Shown here in pieces: positions 1 through 9,560 of a DNA stretch of 64,000 nucleotides; positions within the stretch are counted from its first letter, which is position 1; every line of letters starts with the position of its first letter. The notes under the pieces are model-generated. The model searched no databases. It was given only the letters and a program-made list of their open reading frames with translations, and was not told the origin of the DNA. The stretch spans positions 321,658 to 385,657 of the forward strand of contig NZ_HE611066.1 in NCBI RefSeq assembly GCF_000285595.1. The letters run 5' to 3'. The position numbers and the translations under genes were made by a program. This DNA comes from Kurthia senegalensis (lineage in GTDB: Bacteria; Bacillota; Bacilli; Bacillales_A; Planococcaceae).

Positions 1-156
1 GGCAGATTTTGTATTCGTTGATTTATAAAGTACAGTATTGTTTGTTGCATAATATGTATACGTTTTCGTTGTTGCGGCAGAACTTGTAGAAGAAATGAAA
101 GTTACTGAAAAAAGGAACACGAGCGCAAGGCATATTTTTATTACGGTTTTATTCAT
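1..156 (-). CDS. Secreted protein, N-terminal fragment
   Basis: Reading leftwards from an ATG at 156 the frame stays open to the window edge (52 codons). The first 27 or so residues form a signal peptide: basic start MNKTVIK, hydrophobic core, then small residues (STSSAA) suited to signal peptidase. The mature start is rich in Thr, Tyr and Asn. A ribosome binding site (AAAGGAG) lies just upstream. The rest lies outside the window, so no function can be assigned; it is probably a cell-wall or secreted protein. Confidence 0.7.
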   Translation of the reverse strand, partial: MNKTVIKICLALVFLFSVTFISSTSSAATTKTYTYYATNNTVLYKSTNTKSA

Positions 157-361
157 AAATACAACTCCTTTCATATCATTATTATAAATTTTTTACACAT
201 AATAATACATAAGGAAAATGAGCTATTTTACGACATTTTTCCAAAATAACAATAAAGTAAAATATTTTATTTTTGTTTTTAAGTTAAAAGTACTCTTTTT
301 GGGTATATATTTATATAAAGGTATATCTAAGTACTCATTATCGAAAGGTGGTTCCTCTGTA

Positions 362-794
362 GTGAAACAAATTTACTTTTTTGTAGTGGTGATTCTAATC
401 GAGCACAAATTGCAGAAGGCTTTGCGCGAGAATACTTAAGGGAAGATGTTTCATTTATTAGTACGTCTTATCCAGAAGAAAATTAATTTTACCGATGCCA
501 GTGGCGATTATGCGCGAGATTGGTATTGATATATCAACGATTGAATCCCCACCATTTGTATTAGAAAAATTACTCGAATCTGACTATCTTATTAGCATTT
601 GCGAAAATCCTGTCGGGGAAGTCATTGACTTGCCACCACATATTAAGCATGTTCATATTCAAGTAGAAGATCCGCTACGCGAGGGCGATTATTTTGCACA
701 GCTGCAAAGCTATCGGAAAGTTCGAGACACCATCGGCAGTTACATAAAAAAATTCGCTGAATCTCTTAACTATGCAGAAGGAATAGATATATAA
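362..794 (+). pseudogene. ArsC / low-molecular-weight phosphatase-like protein, frame broken twice
   Basis: Three frames read in succession give one arsenate-reductase-like (LMW-PTPase fold) protein. A GTG start at 362 gives VKQIYF; the next frame gives the P-loop CSGDSNRAQIAEG and FAREYL; the third gives MREIGIDIS and the C-terminal DTIGSYIKKFAESL. The first break is in T6 at 377-382 and the second in the A4 run near 479-482. Each is repaired by one extra base. The P-loop has the C-x5-R form, but Asn replaces the Cys two residues after Ser in thioredoxin-linked ArsC, so an LMW phosphatase or a diverged ArsC is equally possible. No ars genes are adjacent. Either a true pseudogene or an intact gene with two base-call errors. 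Confidence 0.7.
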
Positions 795-798
795 CGTA

Positions 799-826
799 AA
801 AGGTTCCGATTATTGGAGCCTTTTTT
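799..826 (+). terminator. Intrinsic terminator after the ArsC-like gene
   Basis: AGGTTCC/GGAGCCT stem with a 7-nt loop followed by a T6 run, just after the stop at 794. Confidence 0.75.
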
Positions 827-1027
827 ATTTTGGATAAAATGATCGTATCTTTATTTTCTTATTCTAATTCGTTTAAAATAGTATTTTATAACTAAAAATA
901 TAAAATAAGTGATAATTAAGTTTTATAAAAAAGGTTATTTTTTATAAAAAATGGGCATATACATAGTAATTAAAGTGAGCTCTTGATACAAATGATGTAT
1001 TTAGACCTATTTAGGAGAGGGGTTTTG

Positions 1028-4000
1028 ATGATGAAAAAATACAAAATTACAGCCGCTGCAAGCGCATTTGTTTTAGGGGCTTCCGCGATAGTACCTGCTA
1101 CGTCAGCATTTGCGACAACGAAGTATCAACTGAAATCAGGAAAACTCGTCCATAGTAAGACGAAAAAGGTCGTTCAATCGTATAAAATGTATAAAAACAA
1201 TTTGTACAAAAATGGCAAAAAATATACAGGGACGTTTCAACGTACATTTTATAGCCAAGGTAAAAAATATACGGGGACGAAAAAAGGGATCGTTTATAAA
1301 AAAGGAAAGAAATTAACGGGACTTCAAAAGTCTATTTATTACAAGGTAGGTAAAAAAGGCACGGGCGATTACCGTAACGTGTATTACTACAAAGGGAAAA
1401 AGCATAAGGGCATCGCCACAACGTCTAAACTGTACAAAAATCAATACGTCAAACAAGGAAAACCGGCTTCAGGTTCTTATAAAGGGAAGCATTATGTGAA
1501 AGGAAAACTGGCACAAGGTATTCAACAAAAGAAATATTATAAAAATGGCGTTCTTCATACGGGTGTTTGGAATAAAAAGCAATATGTAAAAGGAAAGCTT
1601 GCGAATCAGTGGTATGCGCAAACATTTTATGTGAACGGGCTTCGTGCCAATGGATTGATTGGCAACGTGCGCTACGCATCGGGTAAAAAAGTAGAAGGGG
1701 TCTTTTCGGACGTGCTTTATAAAGCGGGCATTCCATTTGCGGGAACAATTGCTGGTTATACGTACGTGTCTGGGAAGCTGTTAGACGGCTGGAAAGATGA
1801 TTTACTCTATGTTTCGGGCAAACGATTGACAGGAACGAAAGACGGCATCACTTATAAAAATGGTGAGACGTTAGACGGATTGGAACGAGAACTGATTTAT
1901 CAAGAGGGAAAGTTATTTACAGGTGTTTTAAAAGGTACGCGCTACAAAAATGGTGAGCTGTTTAATGGCTTAGATGAAGGGCTTTTTTATAAAAATGGTG
2001 TTTTATTCGAAGGAATGAAAGATGGCATCCAGTACGAACAAGGGAAACCAATTGACGGCGCTCAAAATGACACGTTATATGAAAATGGTCAATTGTTTAA
2101 CGGGTTACGAGAAGGAAAATTGTACGTGAACGGCAAGCTTTGGAGTGGCATGAAAGATCAAGCATTGTATGAGCAAGGGATACTCGTTGAAGGCATGAAG
2201 AATGGACTTCTTTACGAGAAAGGTTTGTTATTGACAGGAACGAAAGATGGCATTGTTTACGTTCAAGGGGCTAAAGACGAAGAAGCGCCTATTATAACGG
2301 TTGTAGGAACACAAACGATTAAATATAAAGGTACGGTTCCTTCATTGATGACGTTCGTGACGAAAGTGACAGACAATTCGAATGAAGTCATGACATCGAC
2401 TTTTACGGTTAAAAAAGGAACGCAAGTCGTTTCGTCTATTCAATCGGACGACCCAGGCATGTACACGGTGACGTACACAGCGAAAGATAAAAGTGGAAAT
2501 GTGAGCGAGGCAGCGGTTGTCGTAAACGTATTACCGGAAGTTTCAGCAGAGCAACTAGCACTCGTGAAAAAAGAAGCGGAGTCGTTATTAAACGATACGT
2601 ATTTGACGTATCAAAAAAATATTACGACAGATACGGAACTCGGTAAAGCCGAAGCGCAACTTGCGGCTGCAAAACGTAAAATAGACATGTATGTCGCGCT
2701 AGGCGAAGCCGAGGAAACGTTAGCGAATTACGTGAAGTTTTCGAAACAACAAGATGCGATTGCAGCATATAGTGCACAAAAATCACCGTTGAATACGACG
2801 AAAAAAATAGCGGAAGAAGCGTTATCTGATACGTATTTGACGCACCAAGCGACGATAGCGAGTAGCGAGGCACTGCTTGATGCGAAAGTAGAAGTAGCAC
2901 TCGTTGAATCAAAAATTAAAAGTTTTGAAGATCGCGGGGGGAGTGCATCCACACTTTCAAACTATATGAAACTTGTGTATCAAAAAATCGCTATTTCAAA
3001 CTTTTTGAACGAGCAACCGACCTTGTCGAAAGTATCGAAAGACGTACAAGATTTATTAACGAAAACATCTTTATCGTATACGAATGGCATTGCAAATATT
3101 TTAGAATTAAGCATTGCTAAAACACAAATTGCGATTATTGATTTGAAATTAAACGTTTTCAAAAGTTTACATGGTGACGTAGCGAATTTAACGAATTATA
3201 CGTTGTATGAAGATCAAAAACGTGCCATTGCAGCTTTTGAAAGTAAAGATGCTGTTTTGACGAATTTGAAAACGCAAGCGGAGTCGAATTTAAATAAACT
3301 GCTAACGTATGGAACGATGGCATCGATTCAAACGGATGAACATCTTGCTGCTGCAAAAGCGCAAGTAGAAGTGATGCGTACAACATTAGAAGCTTATGCA
3401 GATGCTGGTGGGAACCCGCTCGTATTAGCGAACTATGCGAATTATTTAGCACAGAAGACGGCGATTTTAGCGTATGAAGGTAAGAAAGATACTGAAAAAG
3501 CGACCCGTAGTTTAGTAGAAGCGGGGCTGAATATCGCACCGCTTAATTATTCAAAAATCACCGCTGCCAATTATGTATTAGCGAAAGCGGAATTGACGTA
3601 TTACGAAAATAAATTAGAGTCGTTTAAAGCAGTCGGTGGGGTAGAATCTTCTCTTAAAAACTATACGACGTATTTGAATCAACTTGCATCGCTACGTGCC
3701 TTTGAAGACAATAAAGAAGAAGCAACGACGAAAGTGGCGGAAAGCTTTAATAAATTAACGTATTCTTCTACACCGATTCAATCGAAAGAAGACTATGCGA
3801 CGGCGAAGAAACAAGTAGACGATGCGACAAGTGCTATAACGGATTTTGAAAAAGCAGGAGGCATCGCGGCTATTCAACAAGATTATGTAAAATATGTTCA
3901 ACAAAAAACGATGATTTTACAATACGAAATTTCGCAATCATTGCAATTAGAATCGATTCGTACGAGCATTGAGACGATGATTCAGTCGAATGCGGCATAC

Positions 4001-5413
4001 GTAGCGAAGTTAAACGATTTGAGTAAAGAATCACTCGTCAACGTTCGAACGACGATTGAAGATATTCGCGCGAAGCTAGCCACATACAAAATAGCAGGTG
4101 GGGGAGATAACGATATTTCCAATTTATCATTGTTGAATGGTCAAGAACAGACGTTAAATGATTTTATCACGAAGCGAAAGGATGAAATCGCGACGTTAAA
4201 AGGGTCTATTATAGAACAAATCGGTACGATTTTGGCAAGTGCGTCATTTGACCAAATGAAGATCACGAAAGTGAAAAATGACGTTTCAAAATACGTGTTA
4301 CTCGGTGGGAACTTAGCGGACATTTCCAATTATAGTGATTTTTTAAAATACGATATCGGAAATATTTTAGCTTCTGCGGATGCAAATGCCAAAGCACTAG
4401 CGCTTACGACACAGAAAAAAGTGTTGCAAGATTTGCTAGGAAACTTACATTATACGACGTCACCAATCGAAAATAGCATTCAATTAGTTGCCGCAAAAGC
4501 GGAAGTAATGACAGTCGTTAGTGCGATTCAGCTGTATGTCGTGCTCGGAGGCGATGCGGTTCAAGTAGAGCATTACAGCAACTACATTCAGCAGCAAGCT
4601 ATTATTGAAGCTTATGAAAACCAAAATAAAACGCTCGCAGAAATAAATGCAGCGAAGAAAGGAACGGTAGAAAAGTTAATTGCCCATACGTTGACATACG
4701 GAGCAATCCCTTCAACCATTCAAAGTCCGGCCGATATTATTGAAGCTAAAATGCAGTGGACGATCGTACAAGCAGCCGTTAATACGTATGCATTATCTGG
4801 TGGGAATGTAAGTGAGTTGTCAAATTACAGTACGTATACGACACAGCAAATGAACATCGAAACGTATGAAATGTCTGGAGGAAGTACAAGTATTTCCAAG
4901 GAAGAAGCTGACGGGAAACTTCAAAATCTAATCGATGGTTTGACGTATAGTGACAAGCTTATTCAAAATGATGTCGCTTATGTGTTTGCTGTACTTCAAG
5001 TAGAGGCAGTCGACTTGAAAGTGAAATGGTTAGCGACGTTGAATGCGACTCTAACAGGGAGTGCCCAAACGAAATTAACGAATCAAAAAGCACGCATTGC
5101 ACAATATAAAATCGCAAAAGATAAAATGGATGGAATTCAAATTTCAGGTACGACGATTCAATCACTTGCAGATGATACGGACTTTACGTACGAGTATACG
5201 TTTACGAACAATAGCTCGGTCGATAAAAATGTATACGTAAATCTGAATAAAACGACTAAAAACTGGGATGTCACACGCGCATTCGTTGATAAATATGTGA
5301 CGCTGCAAGTTGTTGCAAAAGAGAAGGCAACAGGGAATACGATTGTGAAAGAATACTTGCTGACAATTCCTAATTCCGTTTTATCAGCCTCTCTCATTTT
5401 AACGAAGAAATAA
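1028..5413 (+). CDS. Large secreted repeat protein (15-residue Tyr-Gly repeats, Ig-like domain, 78-residue helical repeats)
   Basis: A 1461-residue protein. Start chosen at ATG 1028, 7 nt after AGGAGAGG; an earlier in-frame start at 983 has no ribosome site. Residues 1-30 are a signal peptide (cleavage near AFA-TTK). Residues about 58-416 hold some 23 tandem 15-residue units of form YxxGKxxxG. Residues 420-502 form a bacterial Ig-like/DUF5011-type domain (DEEAPIITVVG start, YTVTYTAKDKSGNVS end). Residues 503-1375 contain about ten degenerate 78-residue helical units, each ending in a motif like NYxxYxxQKxAIxAYE. The last 85 residues look beta-rich. There is no LPxTG sorting signal or C-terminal anchor, so attachment, if any, must be non-covalent. 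A surface adhesin or structural wall protein is an inference. Confidence 0.85.
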   Translation: MMKKYKITAAASAFVLGASAIVPATSAFATTKYQLKSGKLVHSKTKKVVQSYKMYKNNLYKNGKKYTGTFQRTFYSQGKKYTGTKKGIVYKKGKKLTGLQKSIYYKVGKKGTGDYRNVYYYKGKKHKGIATTSKLYKNQYVKQGKPASGSYKGKHYVKGKLAQGIQQKKYYKNGVLHTGVWNKKQYVKGKLANQWYAQTFYVNGLRANGLIGNVRYASGKKVEGVFSDVLYKAGIPFAGTIAGYTYVSGKLLDGWKDDLLYVSGKRLTGTKDGITYKNGETLDGLERELIYQEGKLFTGVLKGTRYKNGELFNGLDEGLFYKNGVLFEGMKDGIQYEQGKPIDGAQNDTLYENGQLFNGLREGKLYVNGKLWSGMKDQALYEQGILVEGMKNGLLYEKGLLLTGTKDGIVYVQGAKDEEAPIITVVGTQTIKYKGTVPSLMTFVTKVTDNSNEVMTSTFTVKKGTQVVSSIQSDDPGMYTVTYTAKDKSGNVSEAAVVVNVLPEVSAEQLALVKKEAESLLNDTYLTYQKNITTDTELGKAEAQLAAAKRKIDMYVALGEAEETLANYVKFSKQQDAIAAYSAQKSPLNTTKKIAEEALSDTYLTHQATIASSEALLDAKVEVALVESKIKSFEDRGGSASTLSNYMKLVYQKIAISNFLNEQPTLSKVSKDVQDLLTKTSLSYTNGIANILELSIAKTQIAIIDLKLNVFKSLHGDVANLTNYTLYEDQKRAIAAFESKDAVLTNLKTQAESNLNKLLTYGTMASIQTDEHLAAAKAQVEVMRTTLEAYADAGGNPLVLANYANYLAQKTAILAYEGKKDTEKATRSLVEAGLNIAPLNYSKITAANYVLAKAELTYYENKLESFKAVGGVESSLKNYTTYLNQLASLRAFEDNKEEATTKVAESFNKLTYSSTPIQSKEDYATAKKQVDDATSAITDFEKAGGIAAIQQDYVKYVQQKTMILQYEISQSLQLESIRTSIETMIQSNAAYVAKLNDLSKESLVNVRTTIEDIRAKLATYKIAGGGDNDISNLSLLNGQEQTLNDFITKRKDEIATLKGSIIEQIGTILASASFDQMKITKVKNDVSKYVLLGGNLADISNYSDFLKYDIGNILASADANAKALALTTQKKVLQDLLGNLHYTTSPIENSIQLVAAKAEVMTVVSAIQLYVVLGGDAVQVEHYSNYIQQQAIIEAYENQNKTLAEINAAKKGTVEKLIAHTLTYGAIPSTIQSPADIIEAKMQWTIVQAAVNTYALSGGNVSELSNYSTYTTQQMNIETYEMSGGSTSISKEEADGKLQNLIDGLTYSDKLIQNDVAYVFAVLQVEAVDLKVKWLATLNATLTGSAQTKLTNQKARIAQYKIAKDKMDGIQISGTTIQSLADDTDFTYEYTFTNNSSVDKNVYVNLNKTTKNWDVTRAFVDKYVTLQVVAKEKATGNTIVKEYLLTIPNSVLSASLILTKK

Positions 5414-5500
5414 CAGGCGTTTATAAAAAGAATAAAATAAATTGTTTCTTAAACTGAATGAAGAAAAGCATGCACGAGTTAAAAAAGAAACAAGATCAAA

Positions 5501-5540
5501 AGACACTTCCAACGTGTAAAAATTTTGGAAGTGTCTTTTT
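5501..5540 (+). terminator. Terminator of the repeat-protein gene
   Basis: AGACACTTCCAA pairs with TTGGAAGTGTCT, followed by T5. A closely related hairpin occurs at 21702-21742 after another gene. Confidence 0.8.
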
Positions 5541-5790
5541 GACGGGGAAAAGGCTCGTTGCATCATTTAAAAAACGAATGCAAAAATCTGAACGCATGTT
5601 GACGTAAGAATCCGAGCGTTAAATCTACGTATGAAATCTCGATTTTATCGTATAAATACGTATACAAATCTCGTTTTCTACATAATATCGGGTAGATGTA
5701 CACGTTACAGTTTATTTATTGGGTACATCCGTTTAAAATATGAGATTTATGAGATTTAAAAAGATTAAATTTTCAGATTATTTAACGTAT
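5541..5790. other. Intergenic spacer without detectable gene
   Basis: AT-rich spacer between two convergent transcription units. It contains short repeated words (ATCTCG, CGTAT-type, TGAGATTTA) but no open frame with a ribosome site and no clear hairpin. Confidence 0.5.
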
Positions 5791-5821
5791 AAAAAGAGCA
5801 TGTTGAGCGAGTCAACATGCT
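5791..5821 (-). terminator. Terminator of the 142-residue protein gene
   Basis: Perfect 10-bp stem AGCATGTTGA/TCAACATGCT with a 5-nt loop. On the minus strand it is followed by T5. Confidence 0.85.
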
Positions 5822-5843
5822 GATATGAATAAAAATCGATTAA

Positions 5844-6272
5844 TTAACGATGTGTATTATGTTTGTAAATGCATTTACGACGATAAGCATACGTTGCTTG
5901 TTCTTTAATGAACGCACGTAAAGTGACCAAAGTAGATTGAATATCTTCTATTGTGTCATGTTCGGCTACTTGAAGGGAAATGCTCAGTTGAACCATTGTG
6001 TGTGTATCTTGTGTCGTTTTAGCGTAGGCGATTAAAGAACTATGTTTTTTTACTTCTTCAATGAAAGCTTCTTCATATAAATCTGCTTCTACTTCTTCAG
6101 AAAGTATTTCGTCTATATAAACGTTTACGAGCGACCCAACTTCTCGCTGAATAGCAAGATCATCGCACAATGTGTACAGTTGGTTGGGCGCTAAGTGACG
6201 GATTGCATCATTTTTCAATTGTTCATGTGAAATAGGTTGTTCCATATGCATTTTCAAATCCAATGTGCCCAT
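5844..6272 (-). CDS. Uncharacterised soluble protein, 142 aa
   Basis: ATG at 6272 is preceded by a strong AAAGGAGG site. The product is acidic and apparently all-helical, with no membrane segment or signal peptide. It resembles no family I recognise. Its N-terminal half (LKNDAIRHLAPNQLYTLCDD) and C-terminal half (STLVTLRAFIKEQATYAY) suggest a helical bundle. It lies downstream of the GGDEF gene on the same strand but is separated from it by a terminator, so it probably has its own promoter in the 130-bp gap. Confidence 0.65.
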   Translation of the reverse strand: MGTLDLKMHMEQPISHEQLKNDAIRHLAPNQLYTLCDDLAIQREVGSLVNVYIDEILSEEVEADLYEEAFIEEVKKHSSLIAYAKTTQDTHTMVQLSISLQVAEHDTIEDIQSTLVTLRAFIKEQATYAYRRKCIYKHNTHR

Positions 6273-6305
6273 TCGTTTCCTCCTTTCATTTTATTTATTC
6301 TCATA

Positions 6306-6333
6306 GAAAAAGTCAGTTGGCATGCAACTGACT
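6306..6333 (-). terminator. Terminator of the GGDEF gene
   Basis: AGTCAGTTG/CAACTGACT stem with a 5-nt loop, followed on the minus strand by T5. Confidence 0.85.
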
Positions 6334-6402
6334 GAAATTATAAAAAAACTACGTTTAATTATTGTATCGAGTTTTATACGAATTAGCAAGAAAATTGATT
6401 CG

Positions 6403-7806
6403 TTAAGAAAGGGCGTGTTTAGAATATACGATGCCACGTTTATTTTTAGCTTCATACAAAGCAGCATCAGCTAATTGGAAAAGTATTTCAAGAGATTGAG
6501 GGCGTTCGCTATAGCCAATACCGATACTAGCAGATAAGAAAATTGTGCCTCTCCCTTCCCTTAATTGGAACGGTGTATTTAAAATGATGTCGTGCAACTG
6601 TTGAATGAGCGGTAAGGCTTCCTCGTAACTAAATGGAAGTGTCACGATAAATTCATCGCCACCGTAGCGCATAATTTCAACGTTTTGATTCGGGATCCAA
6701 TTTTTCATAAGTTTGGCAATGAAACGAATGGCATGGTCACCCACCGTGTGACCGTACGTATCGTTAATCGTTTTGAAACAGTCAATATCAAGTATACATA
6801 AAGTAAACGGATGATGATTGTCTTTTTGCATAAAATGGTCGAGGTAGCTTCGATTTTTCACACCGGTTAAATGGTCTTTATACAGTCGTTCTTCATAATA
6901 TTTGCGGGATTTTTCTTCGATAATTTGAGAGCGTTTCGTTAGTTCTTCAAAATGAGCATGTTTTTTCATAATCTGAATGACTTTCTTTTGATAGAAGATG
7001 ACTTCTTTCGTTAACTGTTTATTTTCAAGTGCTGTAATCCAAAGTTCCATATCTGAAATGTAGAAATACGGTGTTTCCAGTCGTTCTAAAAAATGATTGA
7101 AATATGCCATTGCTTCTTGAACGTTACCAGTCGCAATTTCGAGCAATGCTTTACAACTCCAATAAAGGGGGTCGTGCATGGGGGGTTGCTTACTTTCTGG
7201 TACGGTCTTGAAATGGTCGAAAAGATCGGTACATTTTTCAAAGTCACGTTGTGCATAAAAGAGCCGAAATGCATTGAATTGAAATTGTAACGTACTATTC
7301 GATAAAATTTTCGATAAATGGTCTTCATAAAAGAGTGCTTCATAGCGCTCGTAAAGTTCAAGACTATTCTCTAAGTGACCTTCTTGGAAGTTGATTGATA
7401 ATAATTGATTAATAATAATTTTTTGCAAGTAAGCAAAATTTTTCGTTTCAAGCTCGTTTAATAGGTGCATAAAATCCTCTACGGGATGCCCAATACCGTG
7501 TGCAAAGTTAAAGATCGTTTGTTGAATATGAAAAATATATTGTTCTTCTTCTGTTAAATGCGTCGTTACATAAGGTTTTAATCGTTCCAAATATAAAAAT
7601 ACATCACTATAACGATGCGTATAGTTTAACAATCGAATTTGTAATAGCAAACTTTGAGCGTAGCAATCCAATTGTTCGGATTTACGTGCGTGCTCCATGA
7701 CGAGTTGAATGTTCATTTCAGTATGACGAAGATCTCCACTATTAATTTTTTCGATGACTTGCCCTAAAATTGTTTGTTGTTCGCTTTTTGTTAACAATGA
7801 AACCAT
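6403..7806 (-). CDS. Diguanylate cyclase (GGDEF) with N-terminal helical-repeat sensor region
   Basis: Start chosen at ATG 7806, 5-6 nt after GGAGGTG; an upstream in-frame ATG at 7824 lacks a site. The 467-residue protein has a roughly 300-residue N-terminal region of TPR-like helices with no membrane segment, then a GGDEF domain. That domain shows DHLTGVKNR, LCILDIDCFKTINDTYGH and an intact RYGGDEF active site. It should make cyclic di-GMP in the cytoplasm from two GTP. The helical region probably senses a protein partner, as in B. subtilis-type TPR-GGDEF proteins (inference). No RxxD inhibitory site is evident directly upstream of GGDEF. It is transcribed alone, divergently from cysE. Confidence 0.9.
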   Translation of the reverse strand: MVSLLTKSEQQTILGQVIEKINSGDLRHTEMNIQLVMEHARKSEQLDCYAQSLLLQIRLLNYTHRYSDVFLYLERLKPYVTTHLTEEEQYIFHIQQTIFNFAHGIGHPVEDFMHLLNELETKNFAYLQKIIINQLLSINFQEGHLENSLELYERYEALFYEDHLSKILSNSTLQFQFNAFRLFYAQRDFEKCTDLFDHFKTVPESKQPPMHDPLYWSCKALLEIATGNVQEAMAYFNHFLERLETPYFYISDMELWITALENKQLTKEVIFYQKKVIQIMKKHAHFEELTKRSQIIEEKSRKYYEERLYKDHLTGVKNRSYLDHFMQKDNHHPFTLCILDIDCFKTINDTYGHTVGDHAIRFIAKLMKNWIPNQNVEIMRYGGDEFIVTLPFSYEEALPLIQQLHDIILNTPFQLREGRGTIFLSASIGIGYSERPQSLEILFQLADAALYEAKNKRGIVYSKHALS

Positions 7807-8049
7807 ATGGACACCTCCGTACATAACATGAATTTATGTATTGCGTATTTATTAAAACATACCCTATAAAACATAATATATGCCATTTTACATATTTTTT
7901 TAAATGAATAACAGTTTTTTGTAGTTTTTATTATGACTATCATCTCATAAAATAGGATTATTTTGTTTCCTTTTTTATTTCATTTGAATAGTCTCTAAAA
8001 TTAAACGCAGAATTTTCAGCTATTAAAGGACTTTTCCAACAGCGAGTAG
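7807..8049. other. Divergent intergenic region (GGDEF gene / cysE)
   Basis: AT-rich, with no open frame with a ribosome site. It must hold the GGDEF promoter. A TCCAAC...GTTGGA inverted repeat lies at about 8035-8055, overlapping the cysE -35. No T-box or S-box signature was seen. Confidence 0.45.
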
Positions 8050-8078
8050 TTGGAAGTACAGAGAAAATGGGTTAAAAT
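8050..8078 (+). promoter_or_regulatory. Probable sigma-A promoter of cysE
   Basis: TTGGAA at 8050-8055, a 17-bp spacer, and TAAAAT at 8073-8078, about 57 bp before the chosen start codon. Confidence 0.6.
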
Positions 8079-8135
8079 AGAAGGACTGATTCGTAGTAAC
8101 AGTTGAAGGACAAACTAGAGGGGGCCACTAAGTTT

Positions 8136-9065
8136 ATGGAGTTACATGAATGGCTAGATAATAAAGTACCGACACTTGCACGGGAATTAACGAAAATTAA
8201 TCAAGAACATTTTGATATGGAAAATTCCATCGGCTTTAAAGGAAGAGACCGGATCGTACGCGTCTTAGAAAGTTTTAGAACCGCTTTATTCCCTGGAATT
8301 TACGGTCAAAATCCAATGGACGAAGTACGACTTAATATGGCGGTAAGTAATAACCTTCGCAAAGCGGCAGTTGATTTGCGTGATATGGTAGAGAAAGTAC
8401 TTGTTTATAATAAAGATGCCGCATGCGAAACAGATGCCCGTCAATGTGCAGATGAGATCGTCATGCAATTAATCAATAAATTCCCTGAAATTCGTACGTT
8501 AATTCAAACGGATATTCAAGCGGCGTATAACGGGGACCCTGCAGCAGCGTCAACAGAAGAAATTTTACTGAGCTATCCTTCTATTCAAGCTGTGTGCACA
8601 CATCGTATTGCACATGAATTGTACAAATTAAATGTGAAAATTATTCCACGTATTATGTCTGAACACGCGCATGACTTAACAGGCATCGACATTCACCCAG
8701 GAGCCGAAATCGGTCATTCTTTCTTTATTGACCACGGAACAGGTGTTGTTATCGGAGAAACGTGTACGATTGGGAATAACGTTAAAATTTATCAAGGGGT
8801 GACGCTCGGTGCATTGAGCTTCTCACTTGATGATGATGGGAATCCGATTAAAGGGATTAAACGTCACCCAGATATCGAAGACAATGTCGTTATTTATGCG
8901 AATGCGACGATTTTAGGTGGGAATACGAAAATCGGTCACGACTCTATTTTAGGGTCAAACATTTGGTTAACACATACGGTCGTTCCGTATTCACGTGTGT
9001 ATAACTCGCAACCATCACCGAATATCCGCAATAGCCAAGCAGCAAATATCGAATACGAAATTTAA
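8136..9065 (+). CDS. cysE: Serine O-acetyltransferase
   Basis: Transfers acetyl from acetyl-CoA to L-serine, giving O-acetylserine, the first committed step of cysteine synthesis. The 309-residue product has a helical N-terminal half and a C-terminal left-handed beta helix of hexapeptide repeats ([37 protein letters not shown]). The catalytic His of the DHGTG motif is present. It is longer than the roughly 220-residue Bacillus CysE and closer to the EpsC/SATase form with an extended N-terminal domain. Start set at ATG 8136, about 10 nt after AGAGGGGG; a TTG at 8103 is also in frame. It ends in its own terminator, so it is probably monocistronic. Confidence 0.92.
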   Translation: MELHEWLDNKVPTLARELTKINQEHFDMENSIGFKGRDRIVRVLESFRTALFPGIYGQNPMDEVRLNMAVSNNLRKAAVDLRDMVEKVLVYNKDAACETDARQCADEIVMQLINKFPEIRTLIQTDIQAAYNGDPAAASTEEILLSYPSIQAVCTHRIAHELYKLNVKIIPRIMSEHAHDLTGIDIHPGAEIGHSFFIDHGTGVVIGETCTIGNNVKIYQGVTLGALSFSLDDDGNPIKGIKRHPDIEDNVVIYANATILGGNTKIGHDSILGSNIWLTHTVVPYSRVYNSQPSPNIRNSQAANIEYEI

Positions 9066-9079
9066 TTAAATACATTATA

Positions 9080-9114
9080 AAAAGGCTGGGACAATTAGAT
9101 GTCTCAGCCTTTTC
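9080..9114 (+). terminator. cysE terminator
   Basis: AAAGGCTGGGACA pairs with TGTCTCAGCCTTT around a short loop, followed by T residues. Confidence 0.85.
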
Positions 9115-9321
9115 GTATGCAATGTAAGAATGAATGTACGATAAAAATTTTTCAATAAGTGCCCGTTTCCCGTTATTGGCATCGTAGGCGGTATAAGAAG
9201 TTAACGAATAGTTAATCGGTGTTCTGGTAAGCGGAATCGCTTTTATTTTGTTCGTTTCGATGTAATGGTCATTCTCGAGCATAACACTCGTTACGATAGA
9301 TTTTAGAAACAGCCATTTCAT
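9113..9321 (-). pseudogene. Possible LysR-type regulator remnant (effector-domain tail)
   Basis: The minus-strand frame reads IKAIPLTRTPINYSLTSYTA and then IEKFLSYIHSYI. This resembles the last two strands and helix of a LysR effector-binding domain. No helix-turn-helix remains upstream and the natural stop is lost, since the frame runs on through the cysE terminator. The LysR assignment rests on pattern alone; it may be some other truncated gene. Confidence 0.35.
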
Positions 9322-9440
9322 AAATTTTATTAATTATTCCGTTCGTCGGATTTACAGTAATGTATGACATGATGGCATGTATCGGTTTACTTGCACGTAT
9401 TAGTTATTATTTTTTACATGGAAAAAAGTTCACTCATTGA
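9322..9440 (+). pseudogene. Possible 3' remnant of a membrane-protein gene
   Basis: A plus-strand frame preceded by a stop near 9320 reads LLIIPFVGFTVMYDMMACIG and then ISYYFLHGKKFTH before TGA at 9438-9440. A strong terminator follows at once. There is no start codon or ribosome site. A stop codon joined to a terminator with no 5' half looks like the surviving tail of a deleted polytopic membrane protein. Confidence 0.35.
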
Positions 9441-9477
9441 ACATCCTTAAATGAATTTTTGTTTAAGGATGTTTTTT
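9440..9477 (+). terminator. Intrinsic terminator after the membrane-protein remnant
   Basis: Perfect 12-bp stem AACATCCTTAAA/TTTAAGGATGTT followed by a T run. Confidence 0.85.
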
Positions 9478-9560
9478 GCGTGAAAATGAGCCGTTTATCG
9501 GTATATTGTTTTTTGAAAATATGCGAAAATAGAAGAAAGTAAATGATTAGGGGGCAAGGC

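Noticed and set aside
218-439. 73-codon plus-strand frame with hydrophobic stretch
   Set aside because: Its second half is the ArsC-like gene read before the first frame break; no ribosome site for its ATG.
3159-3539. 126-codon minus-strand frame inside the large repeat protein
   Set aside because: Shadow of a low-complexity repeat gene; no ribosome site and no recognisable protein features.
8944-9321. 125-codon minus frame running into cysE as one gene
   Set aside because: Only the part upstream of the cysE terminator looks protein-like; the rest is antisense to cysE.
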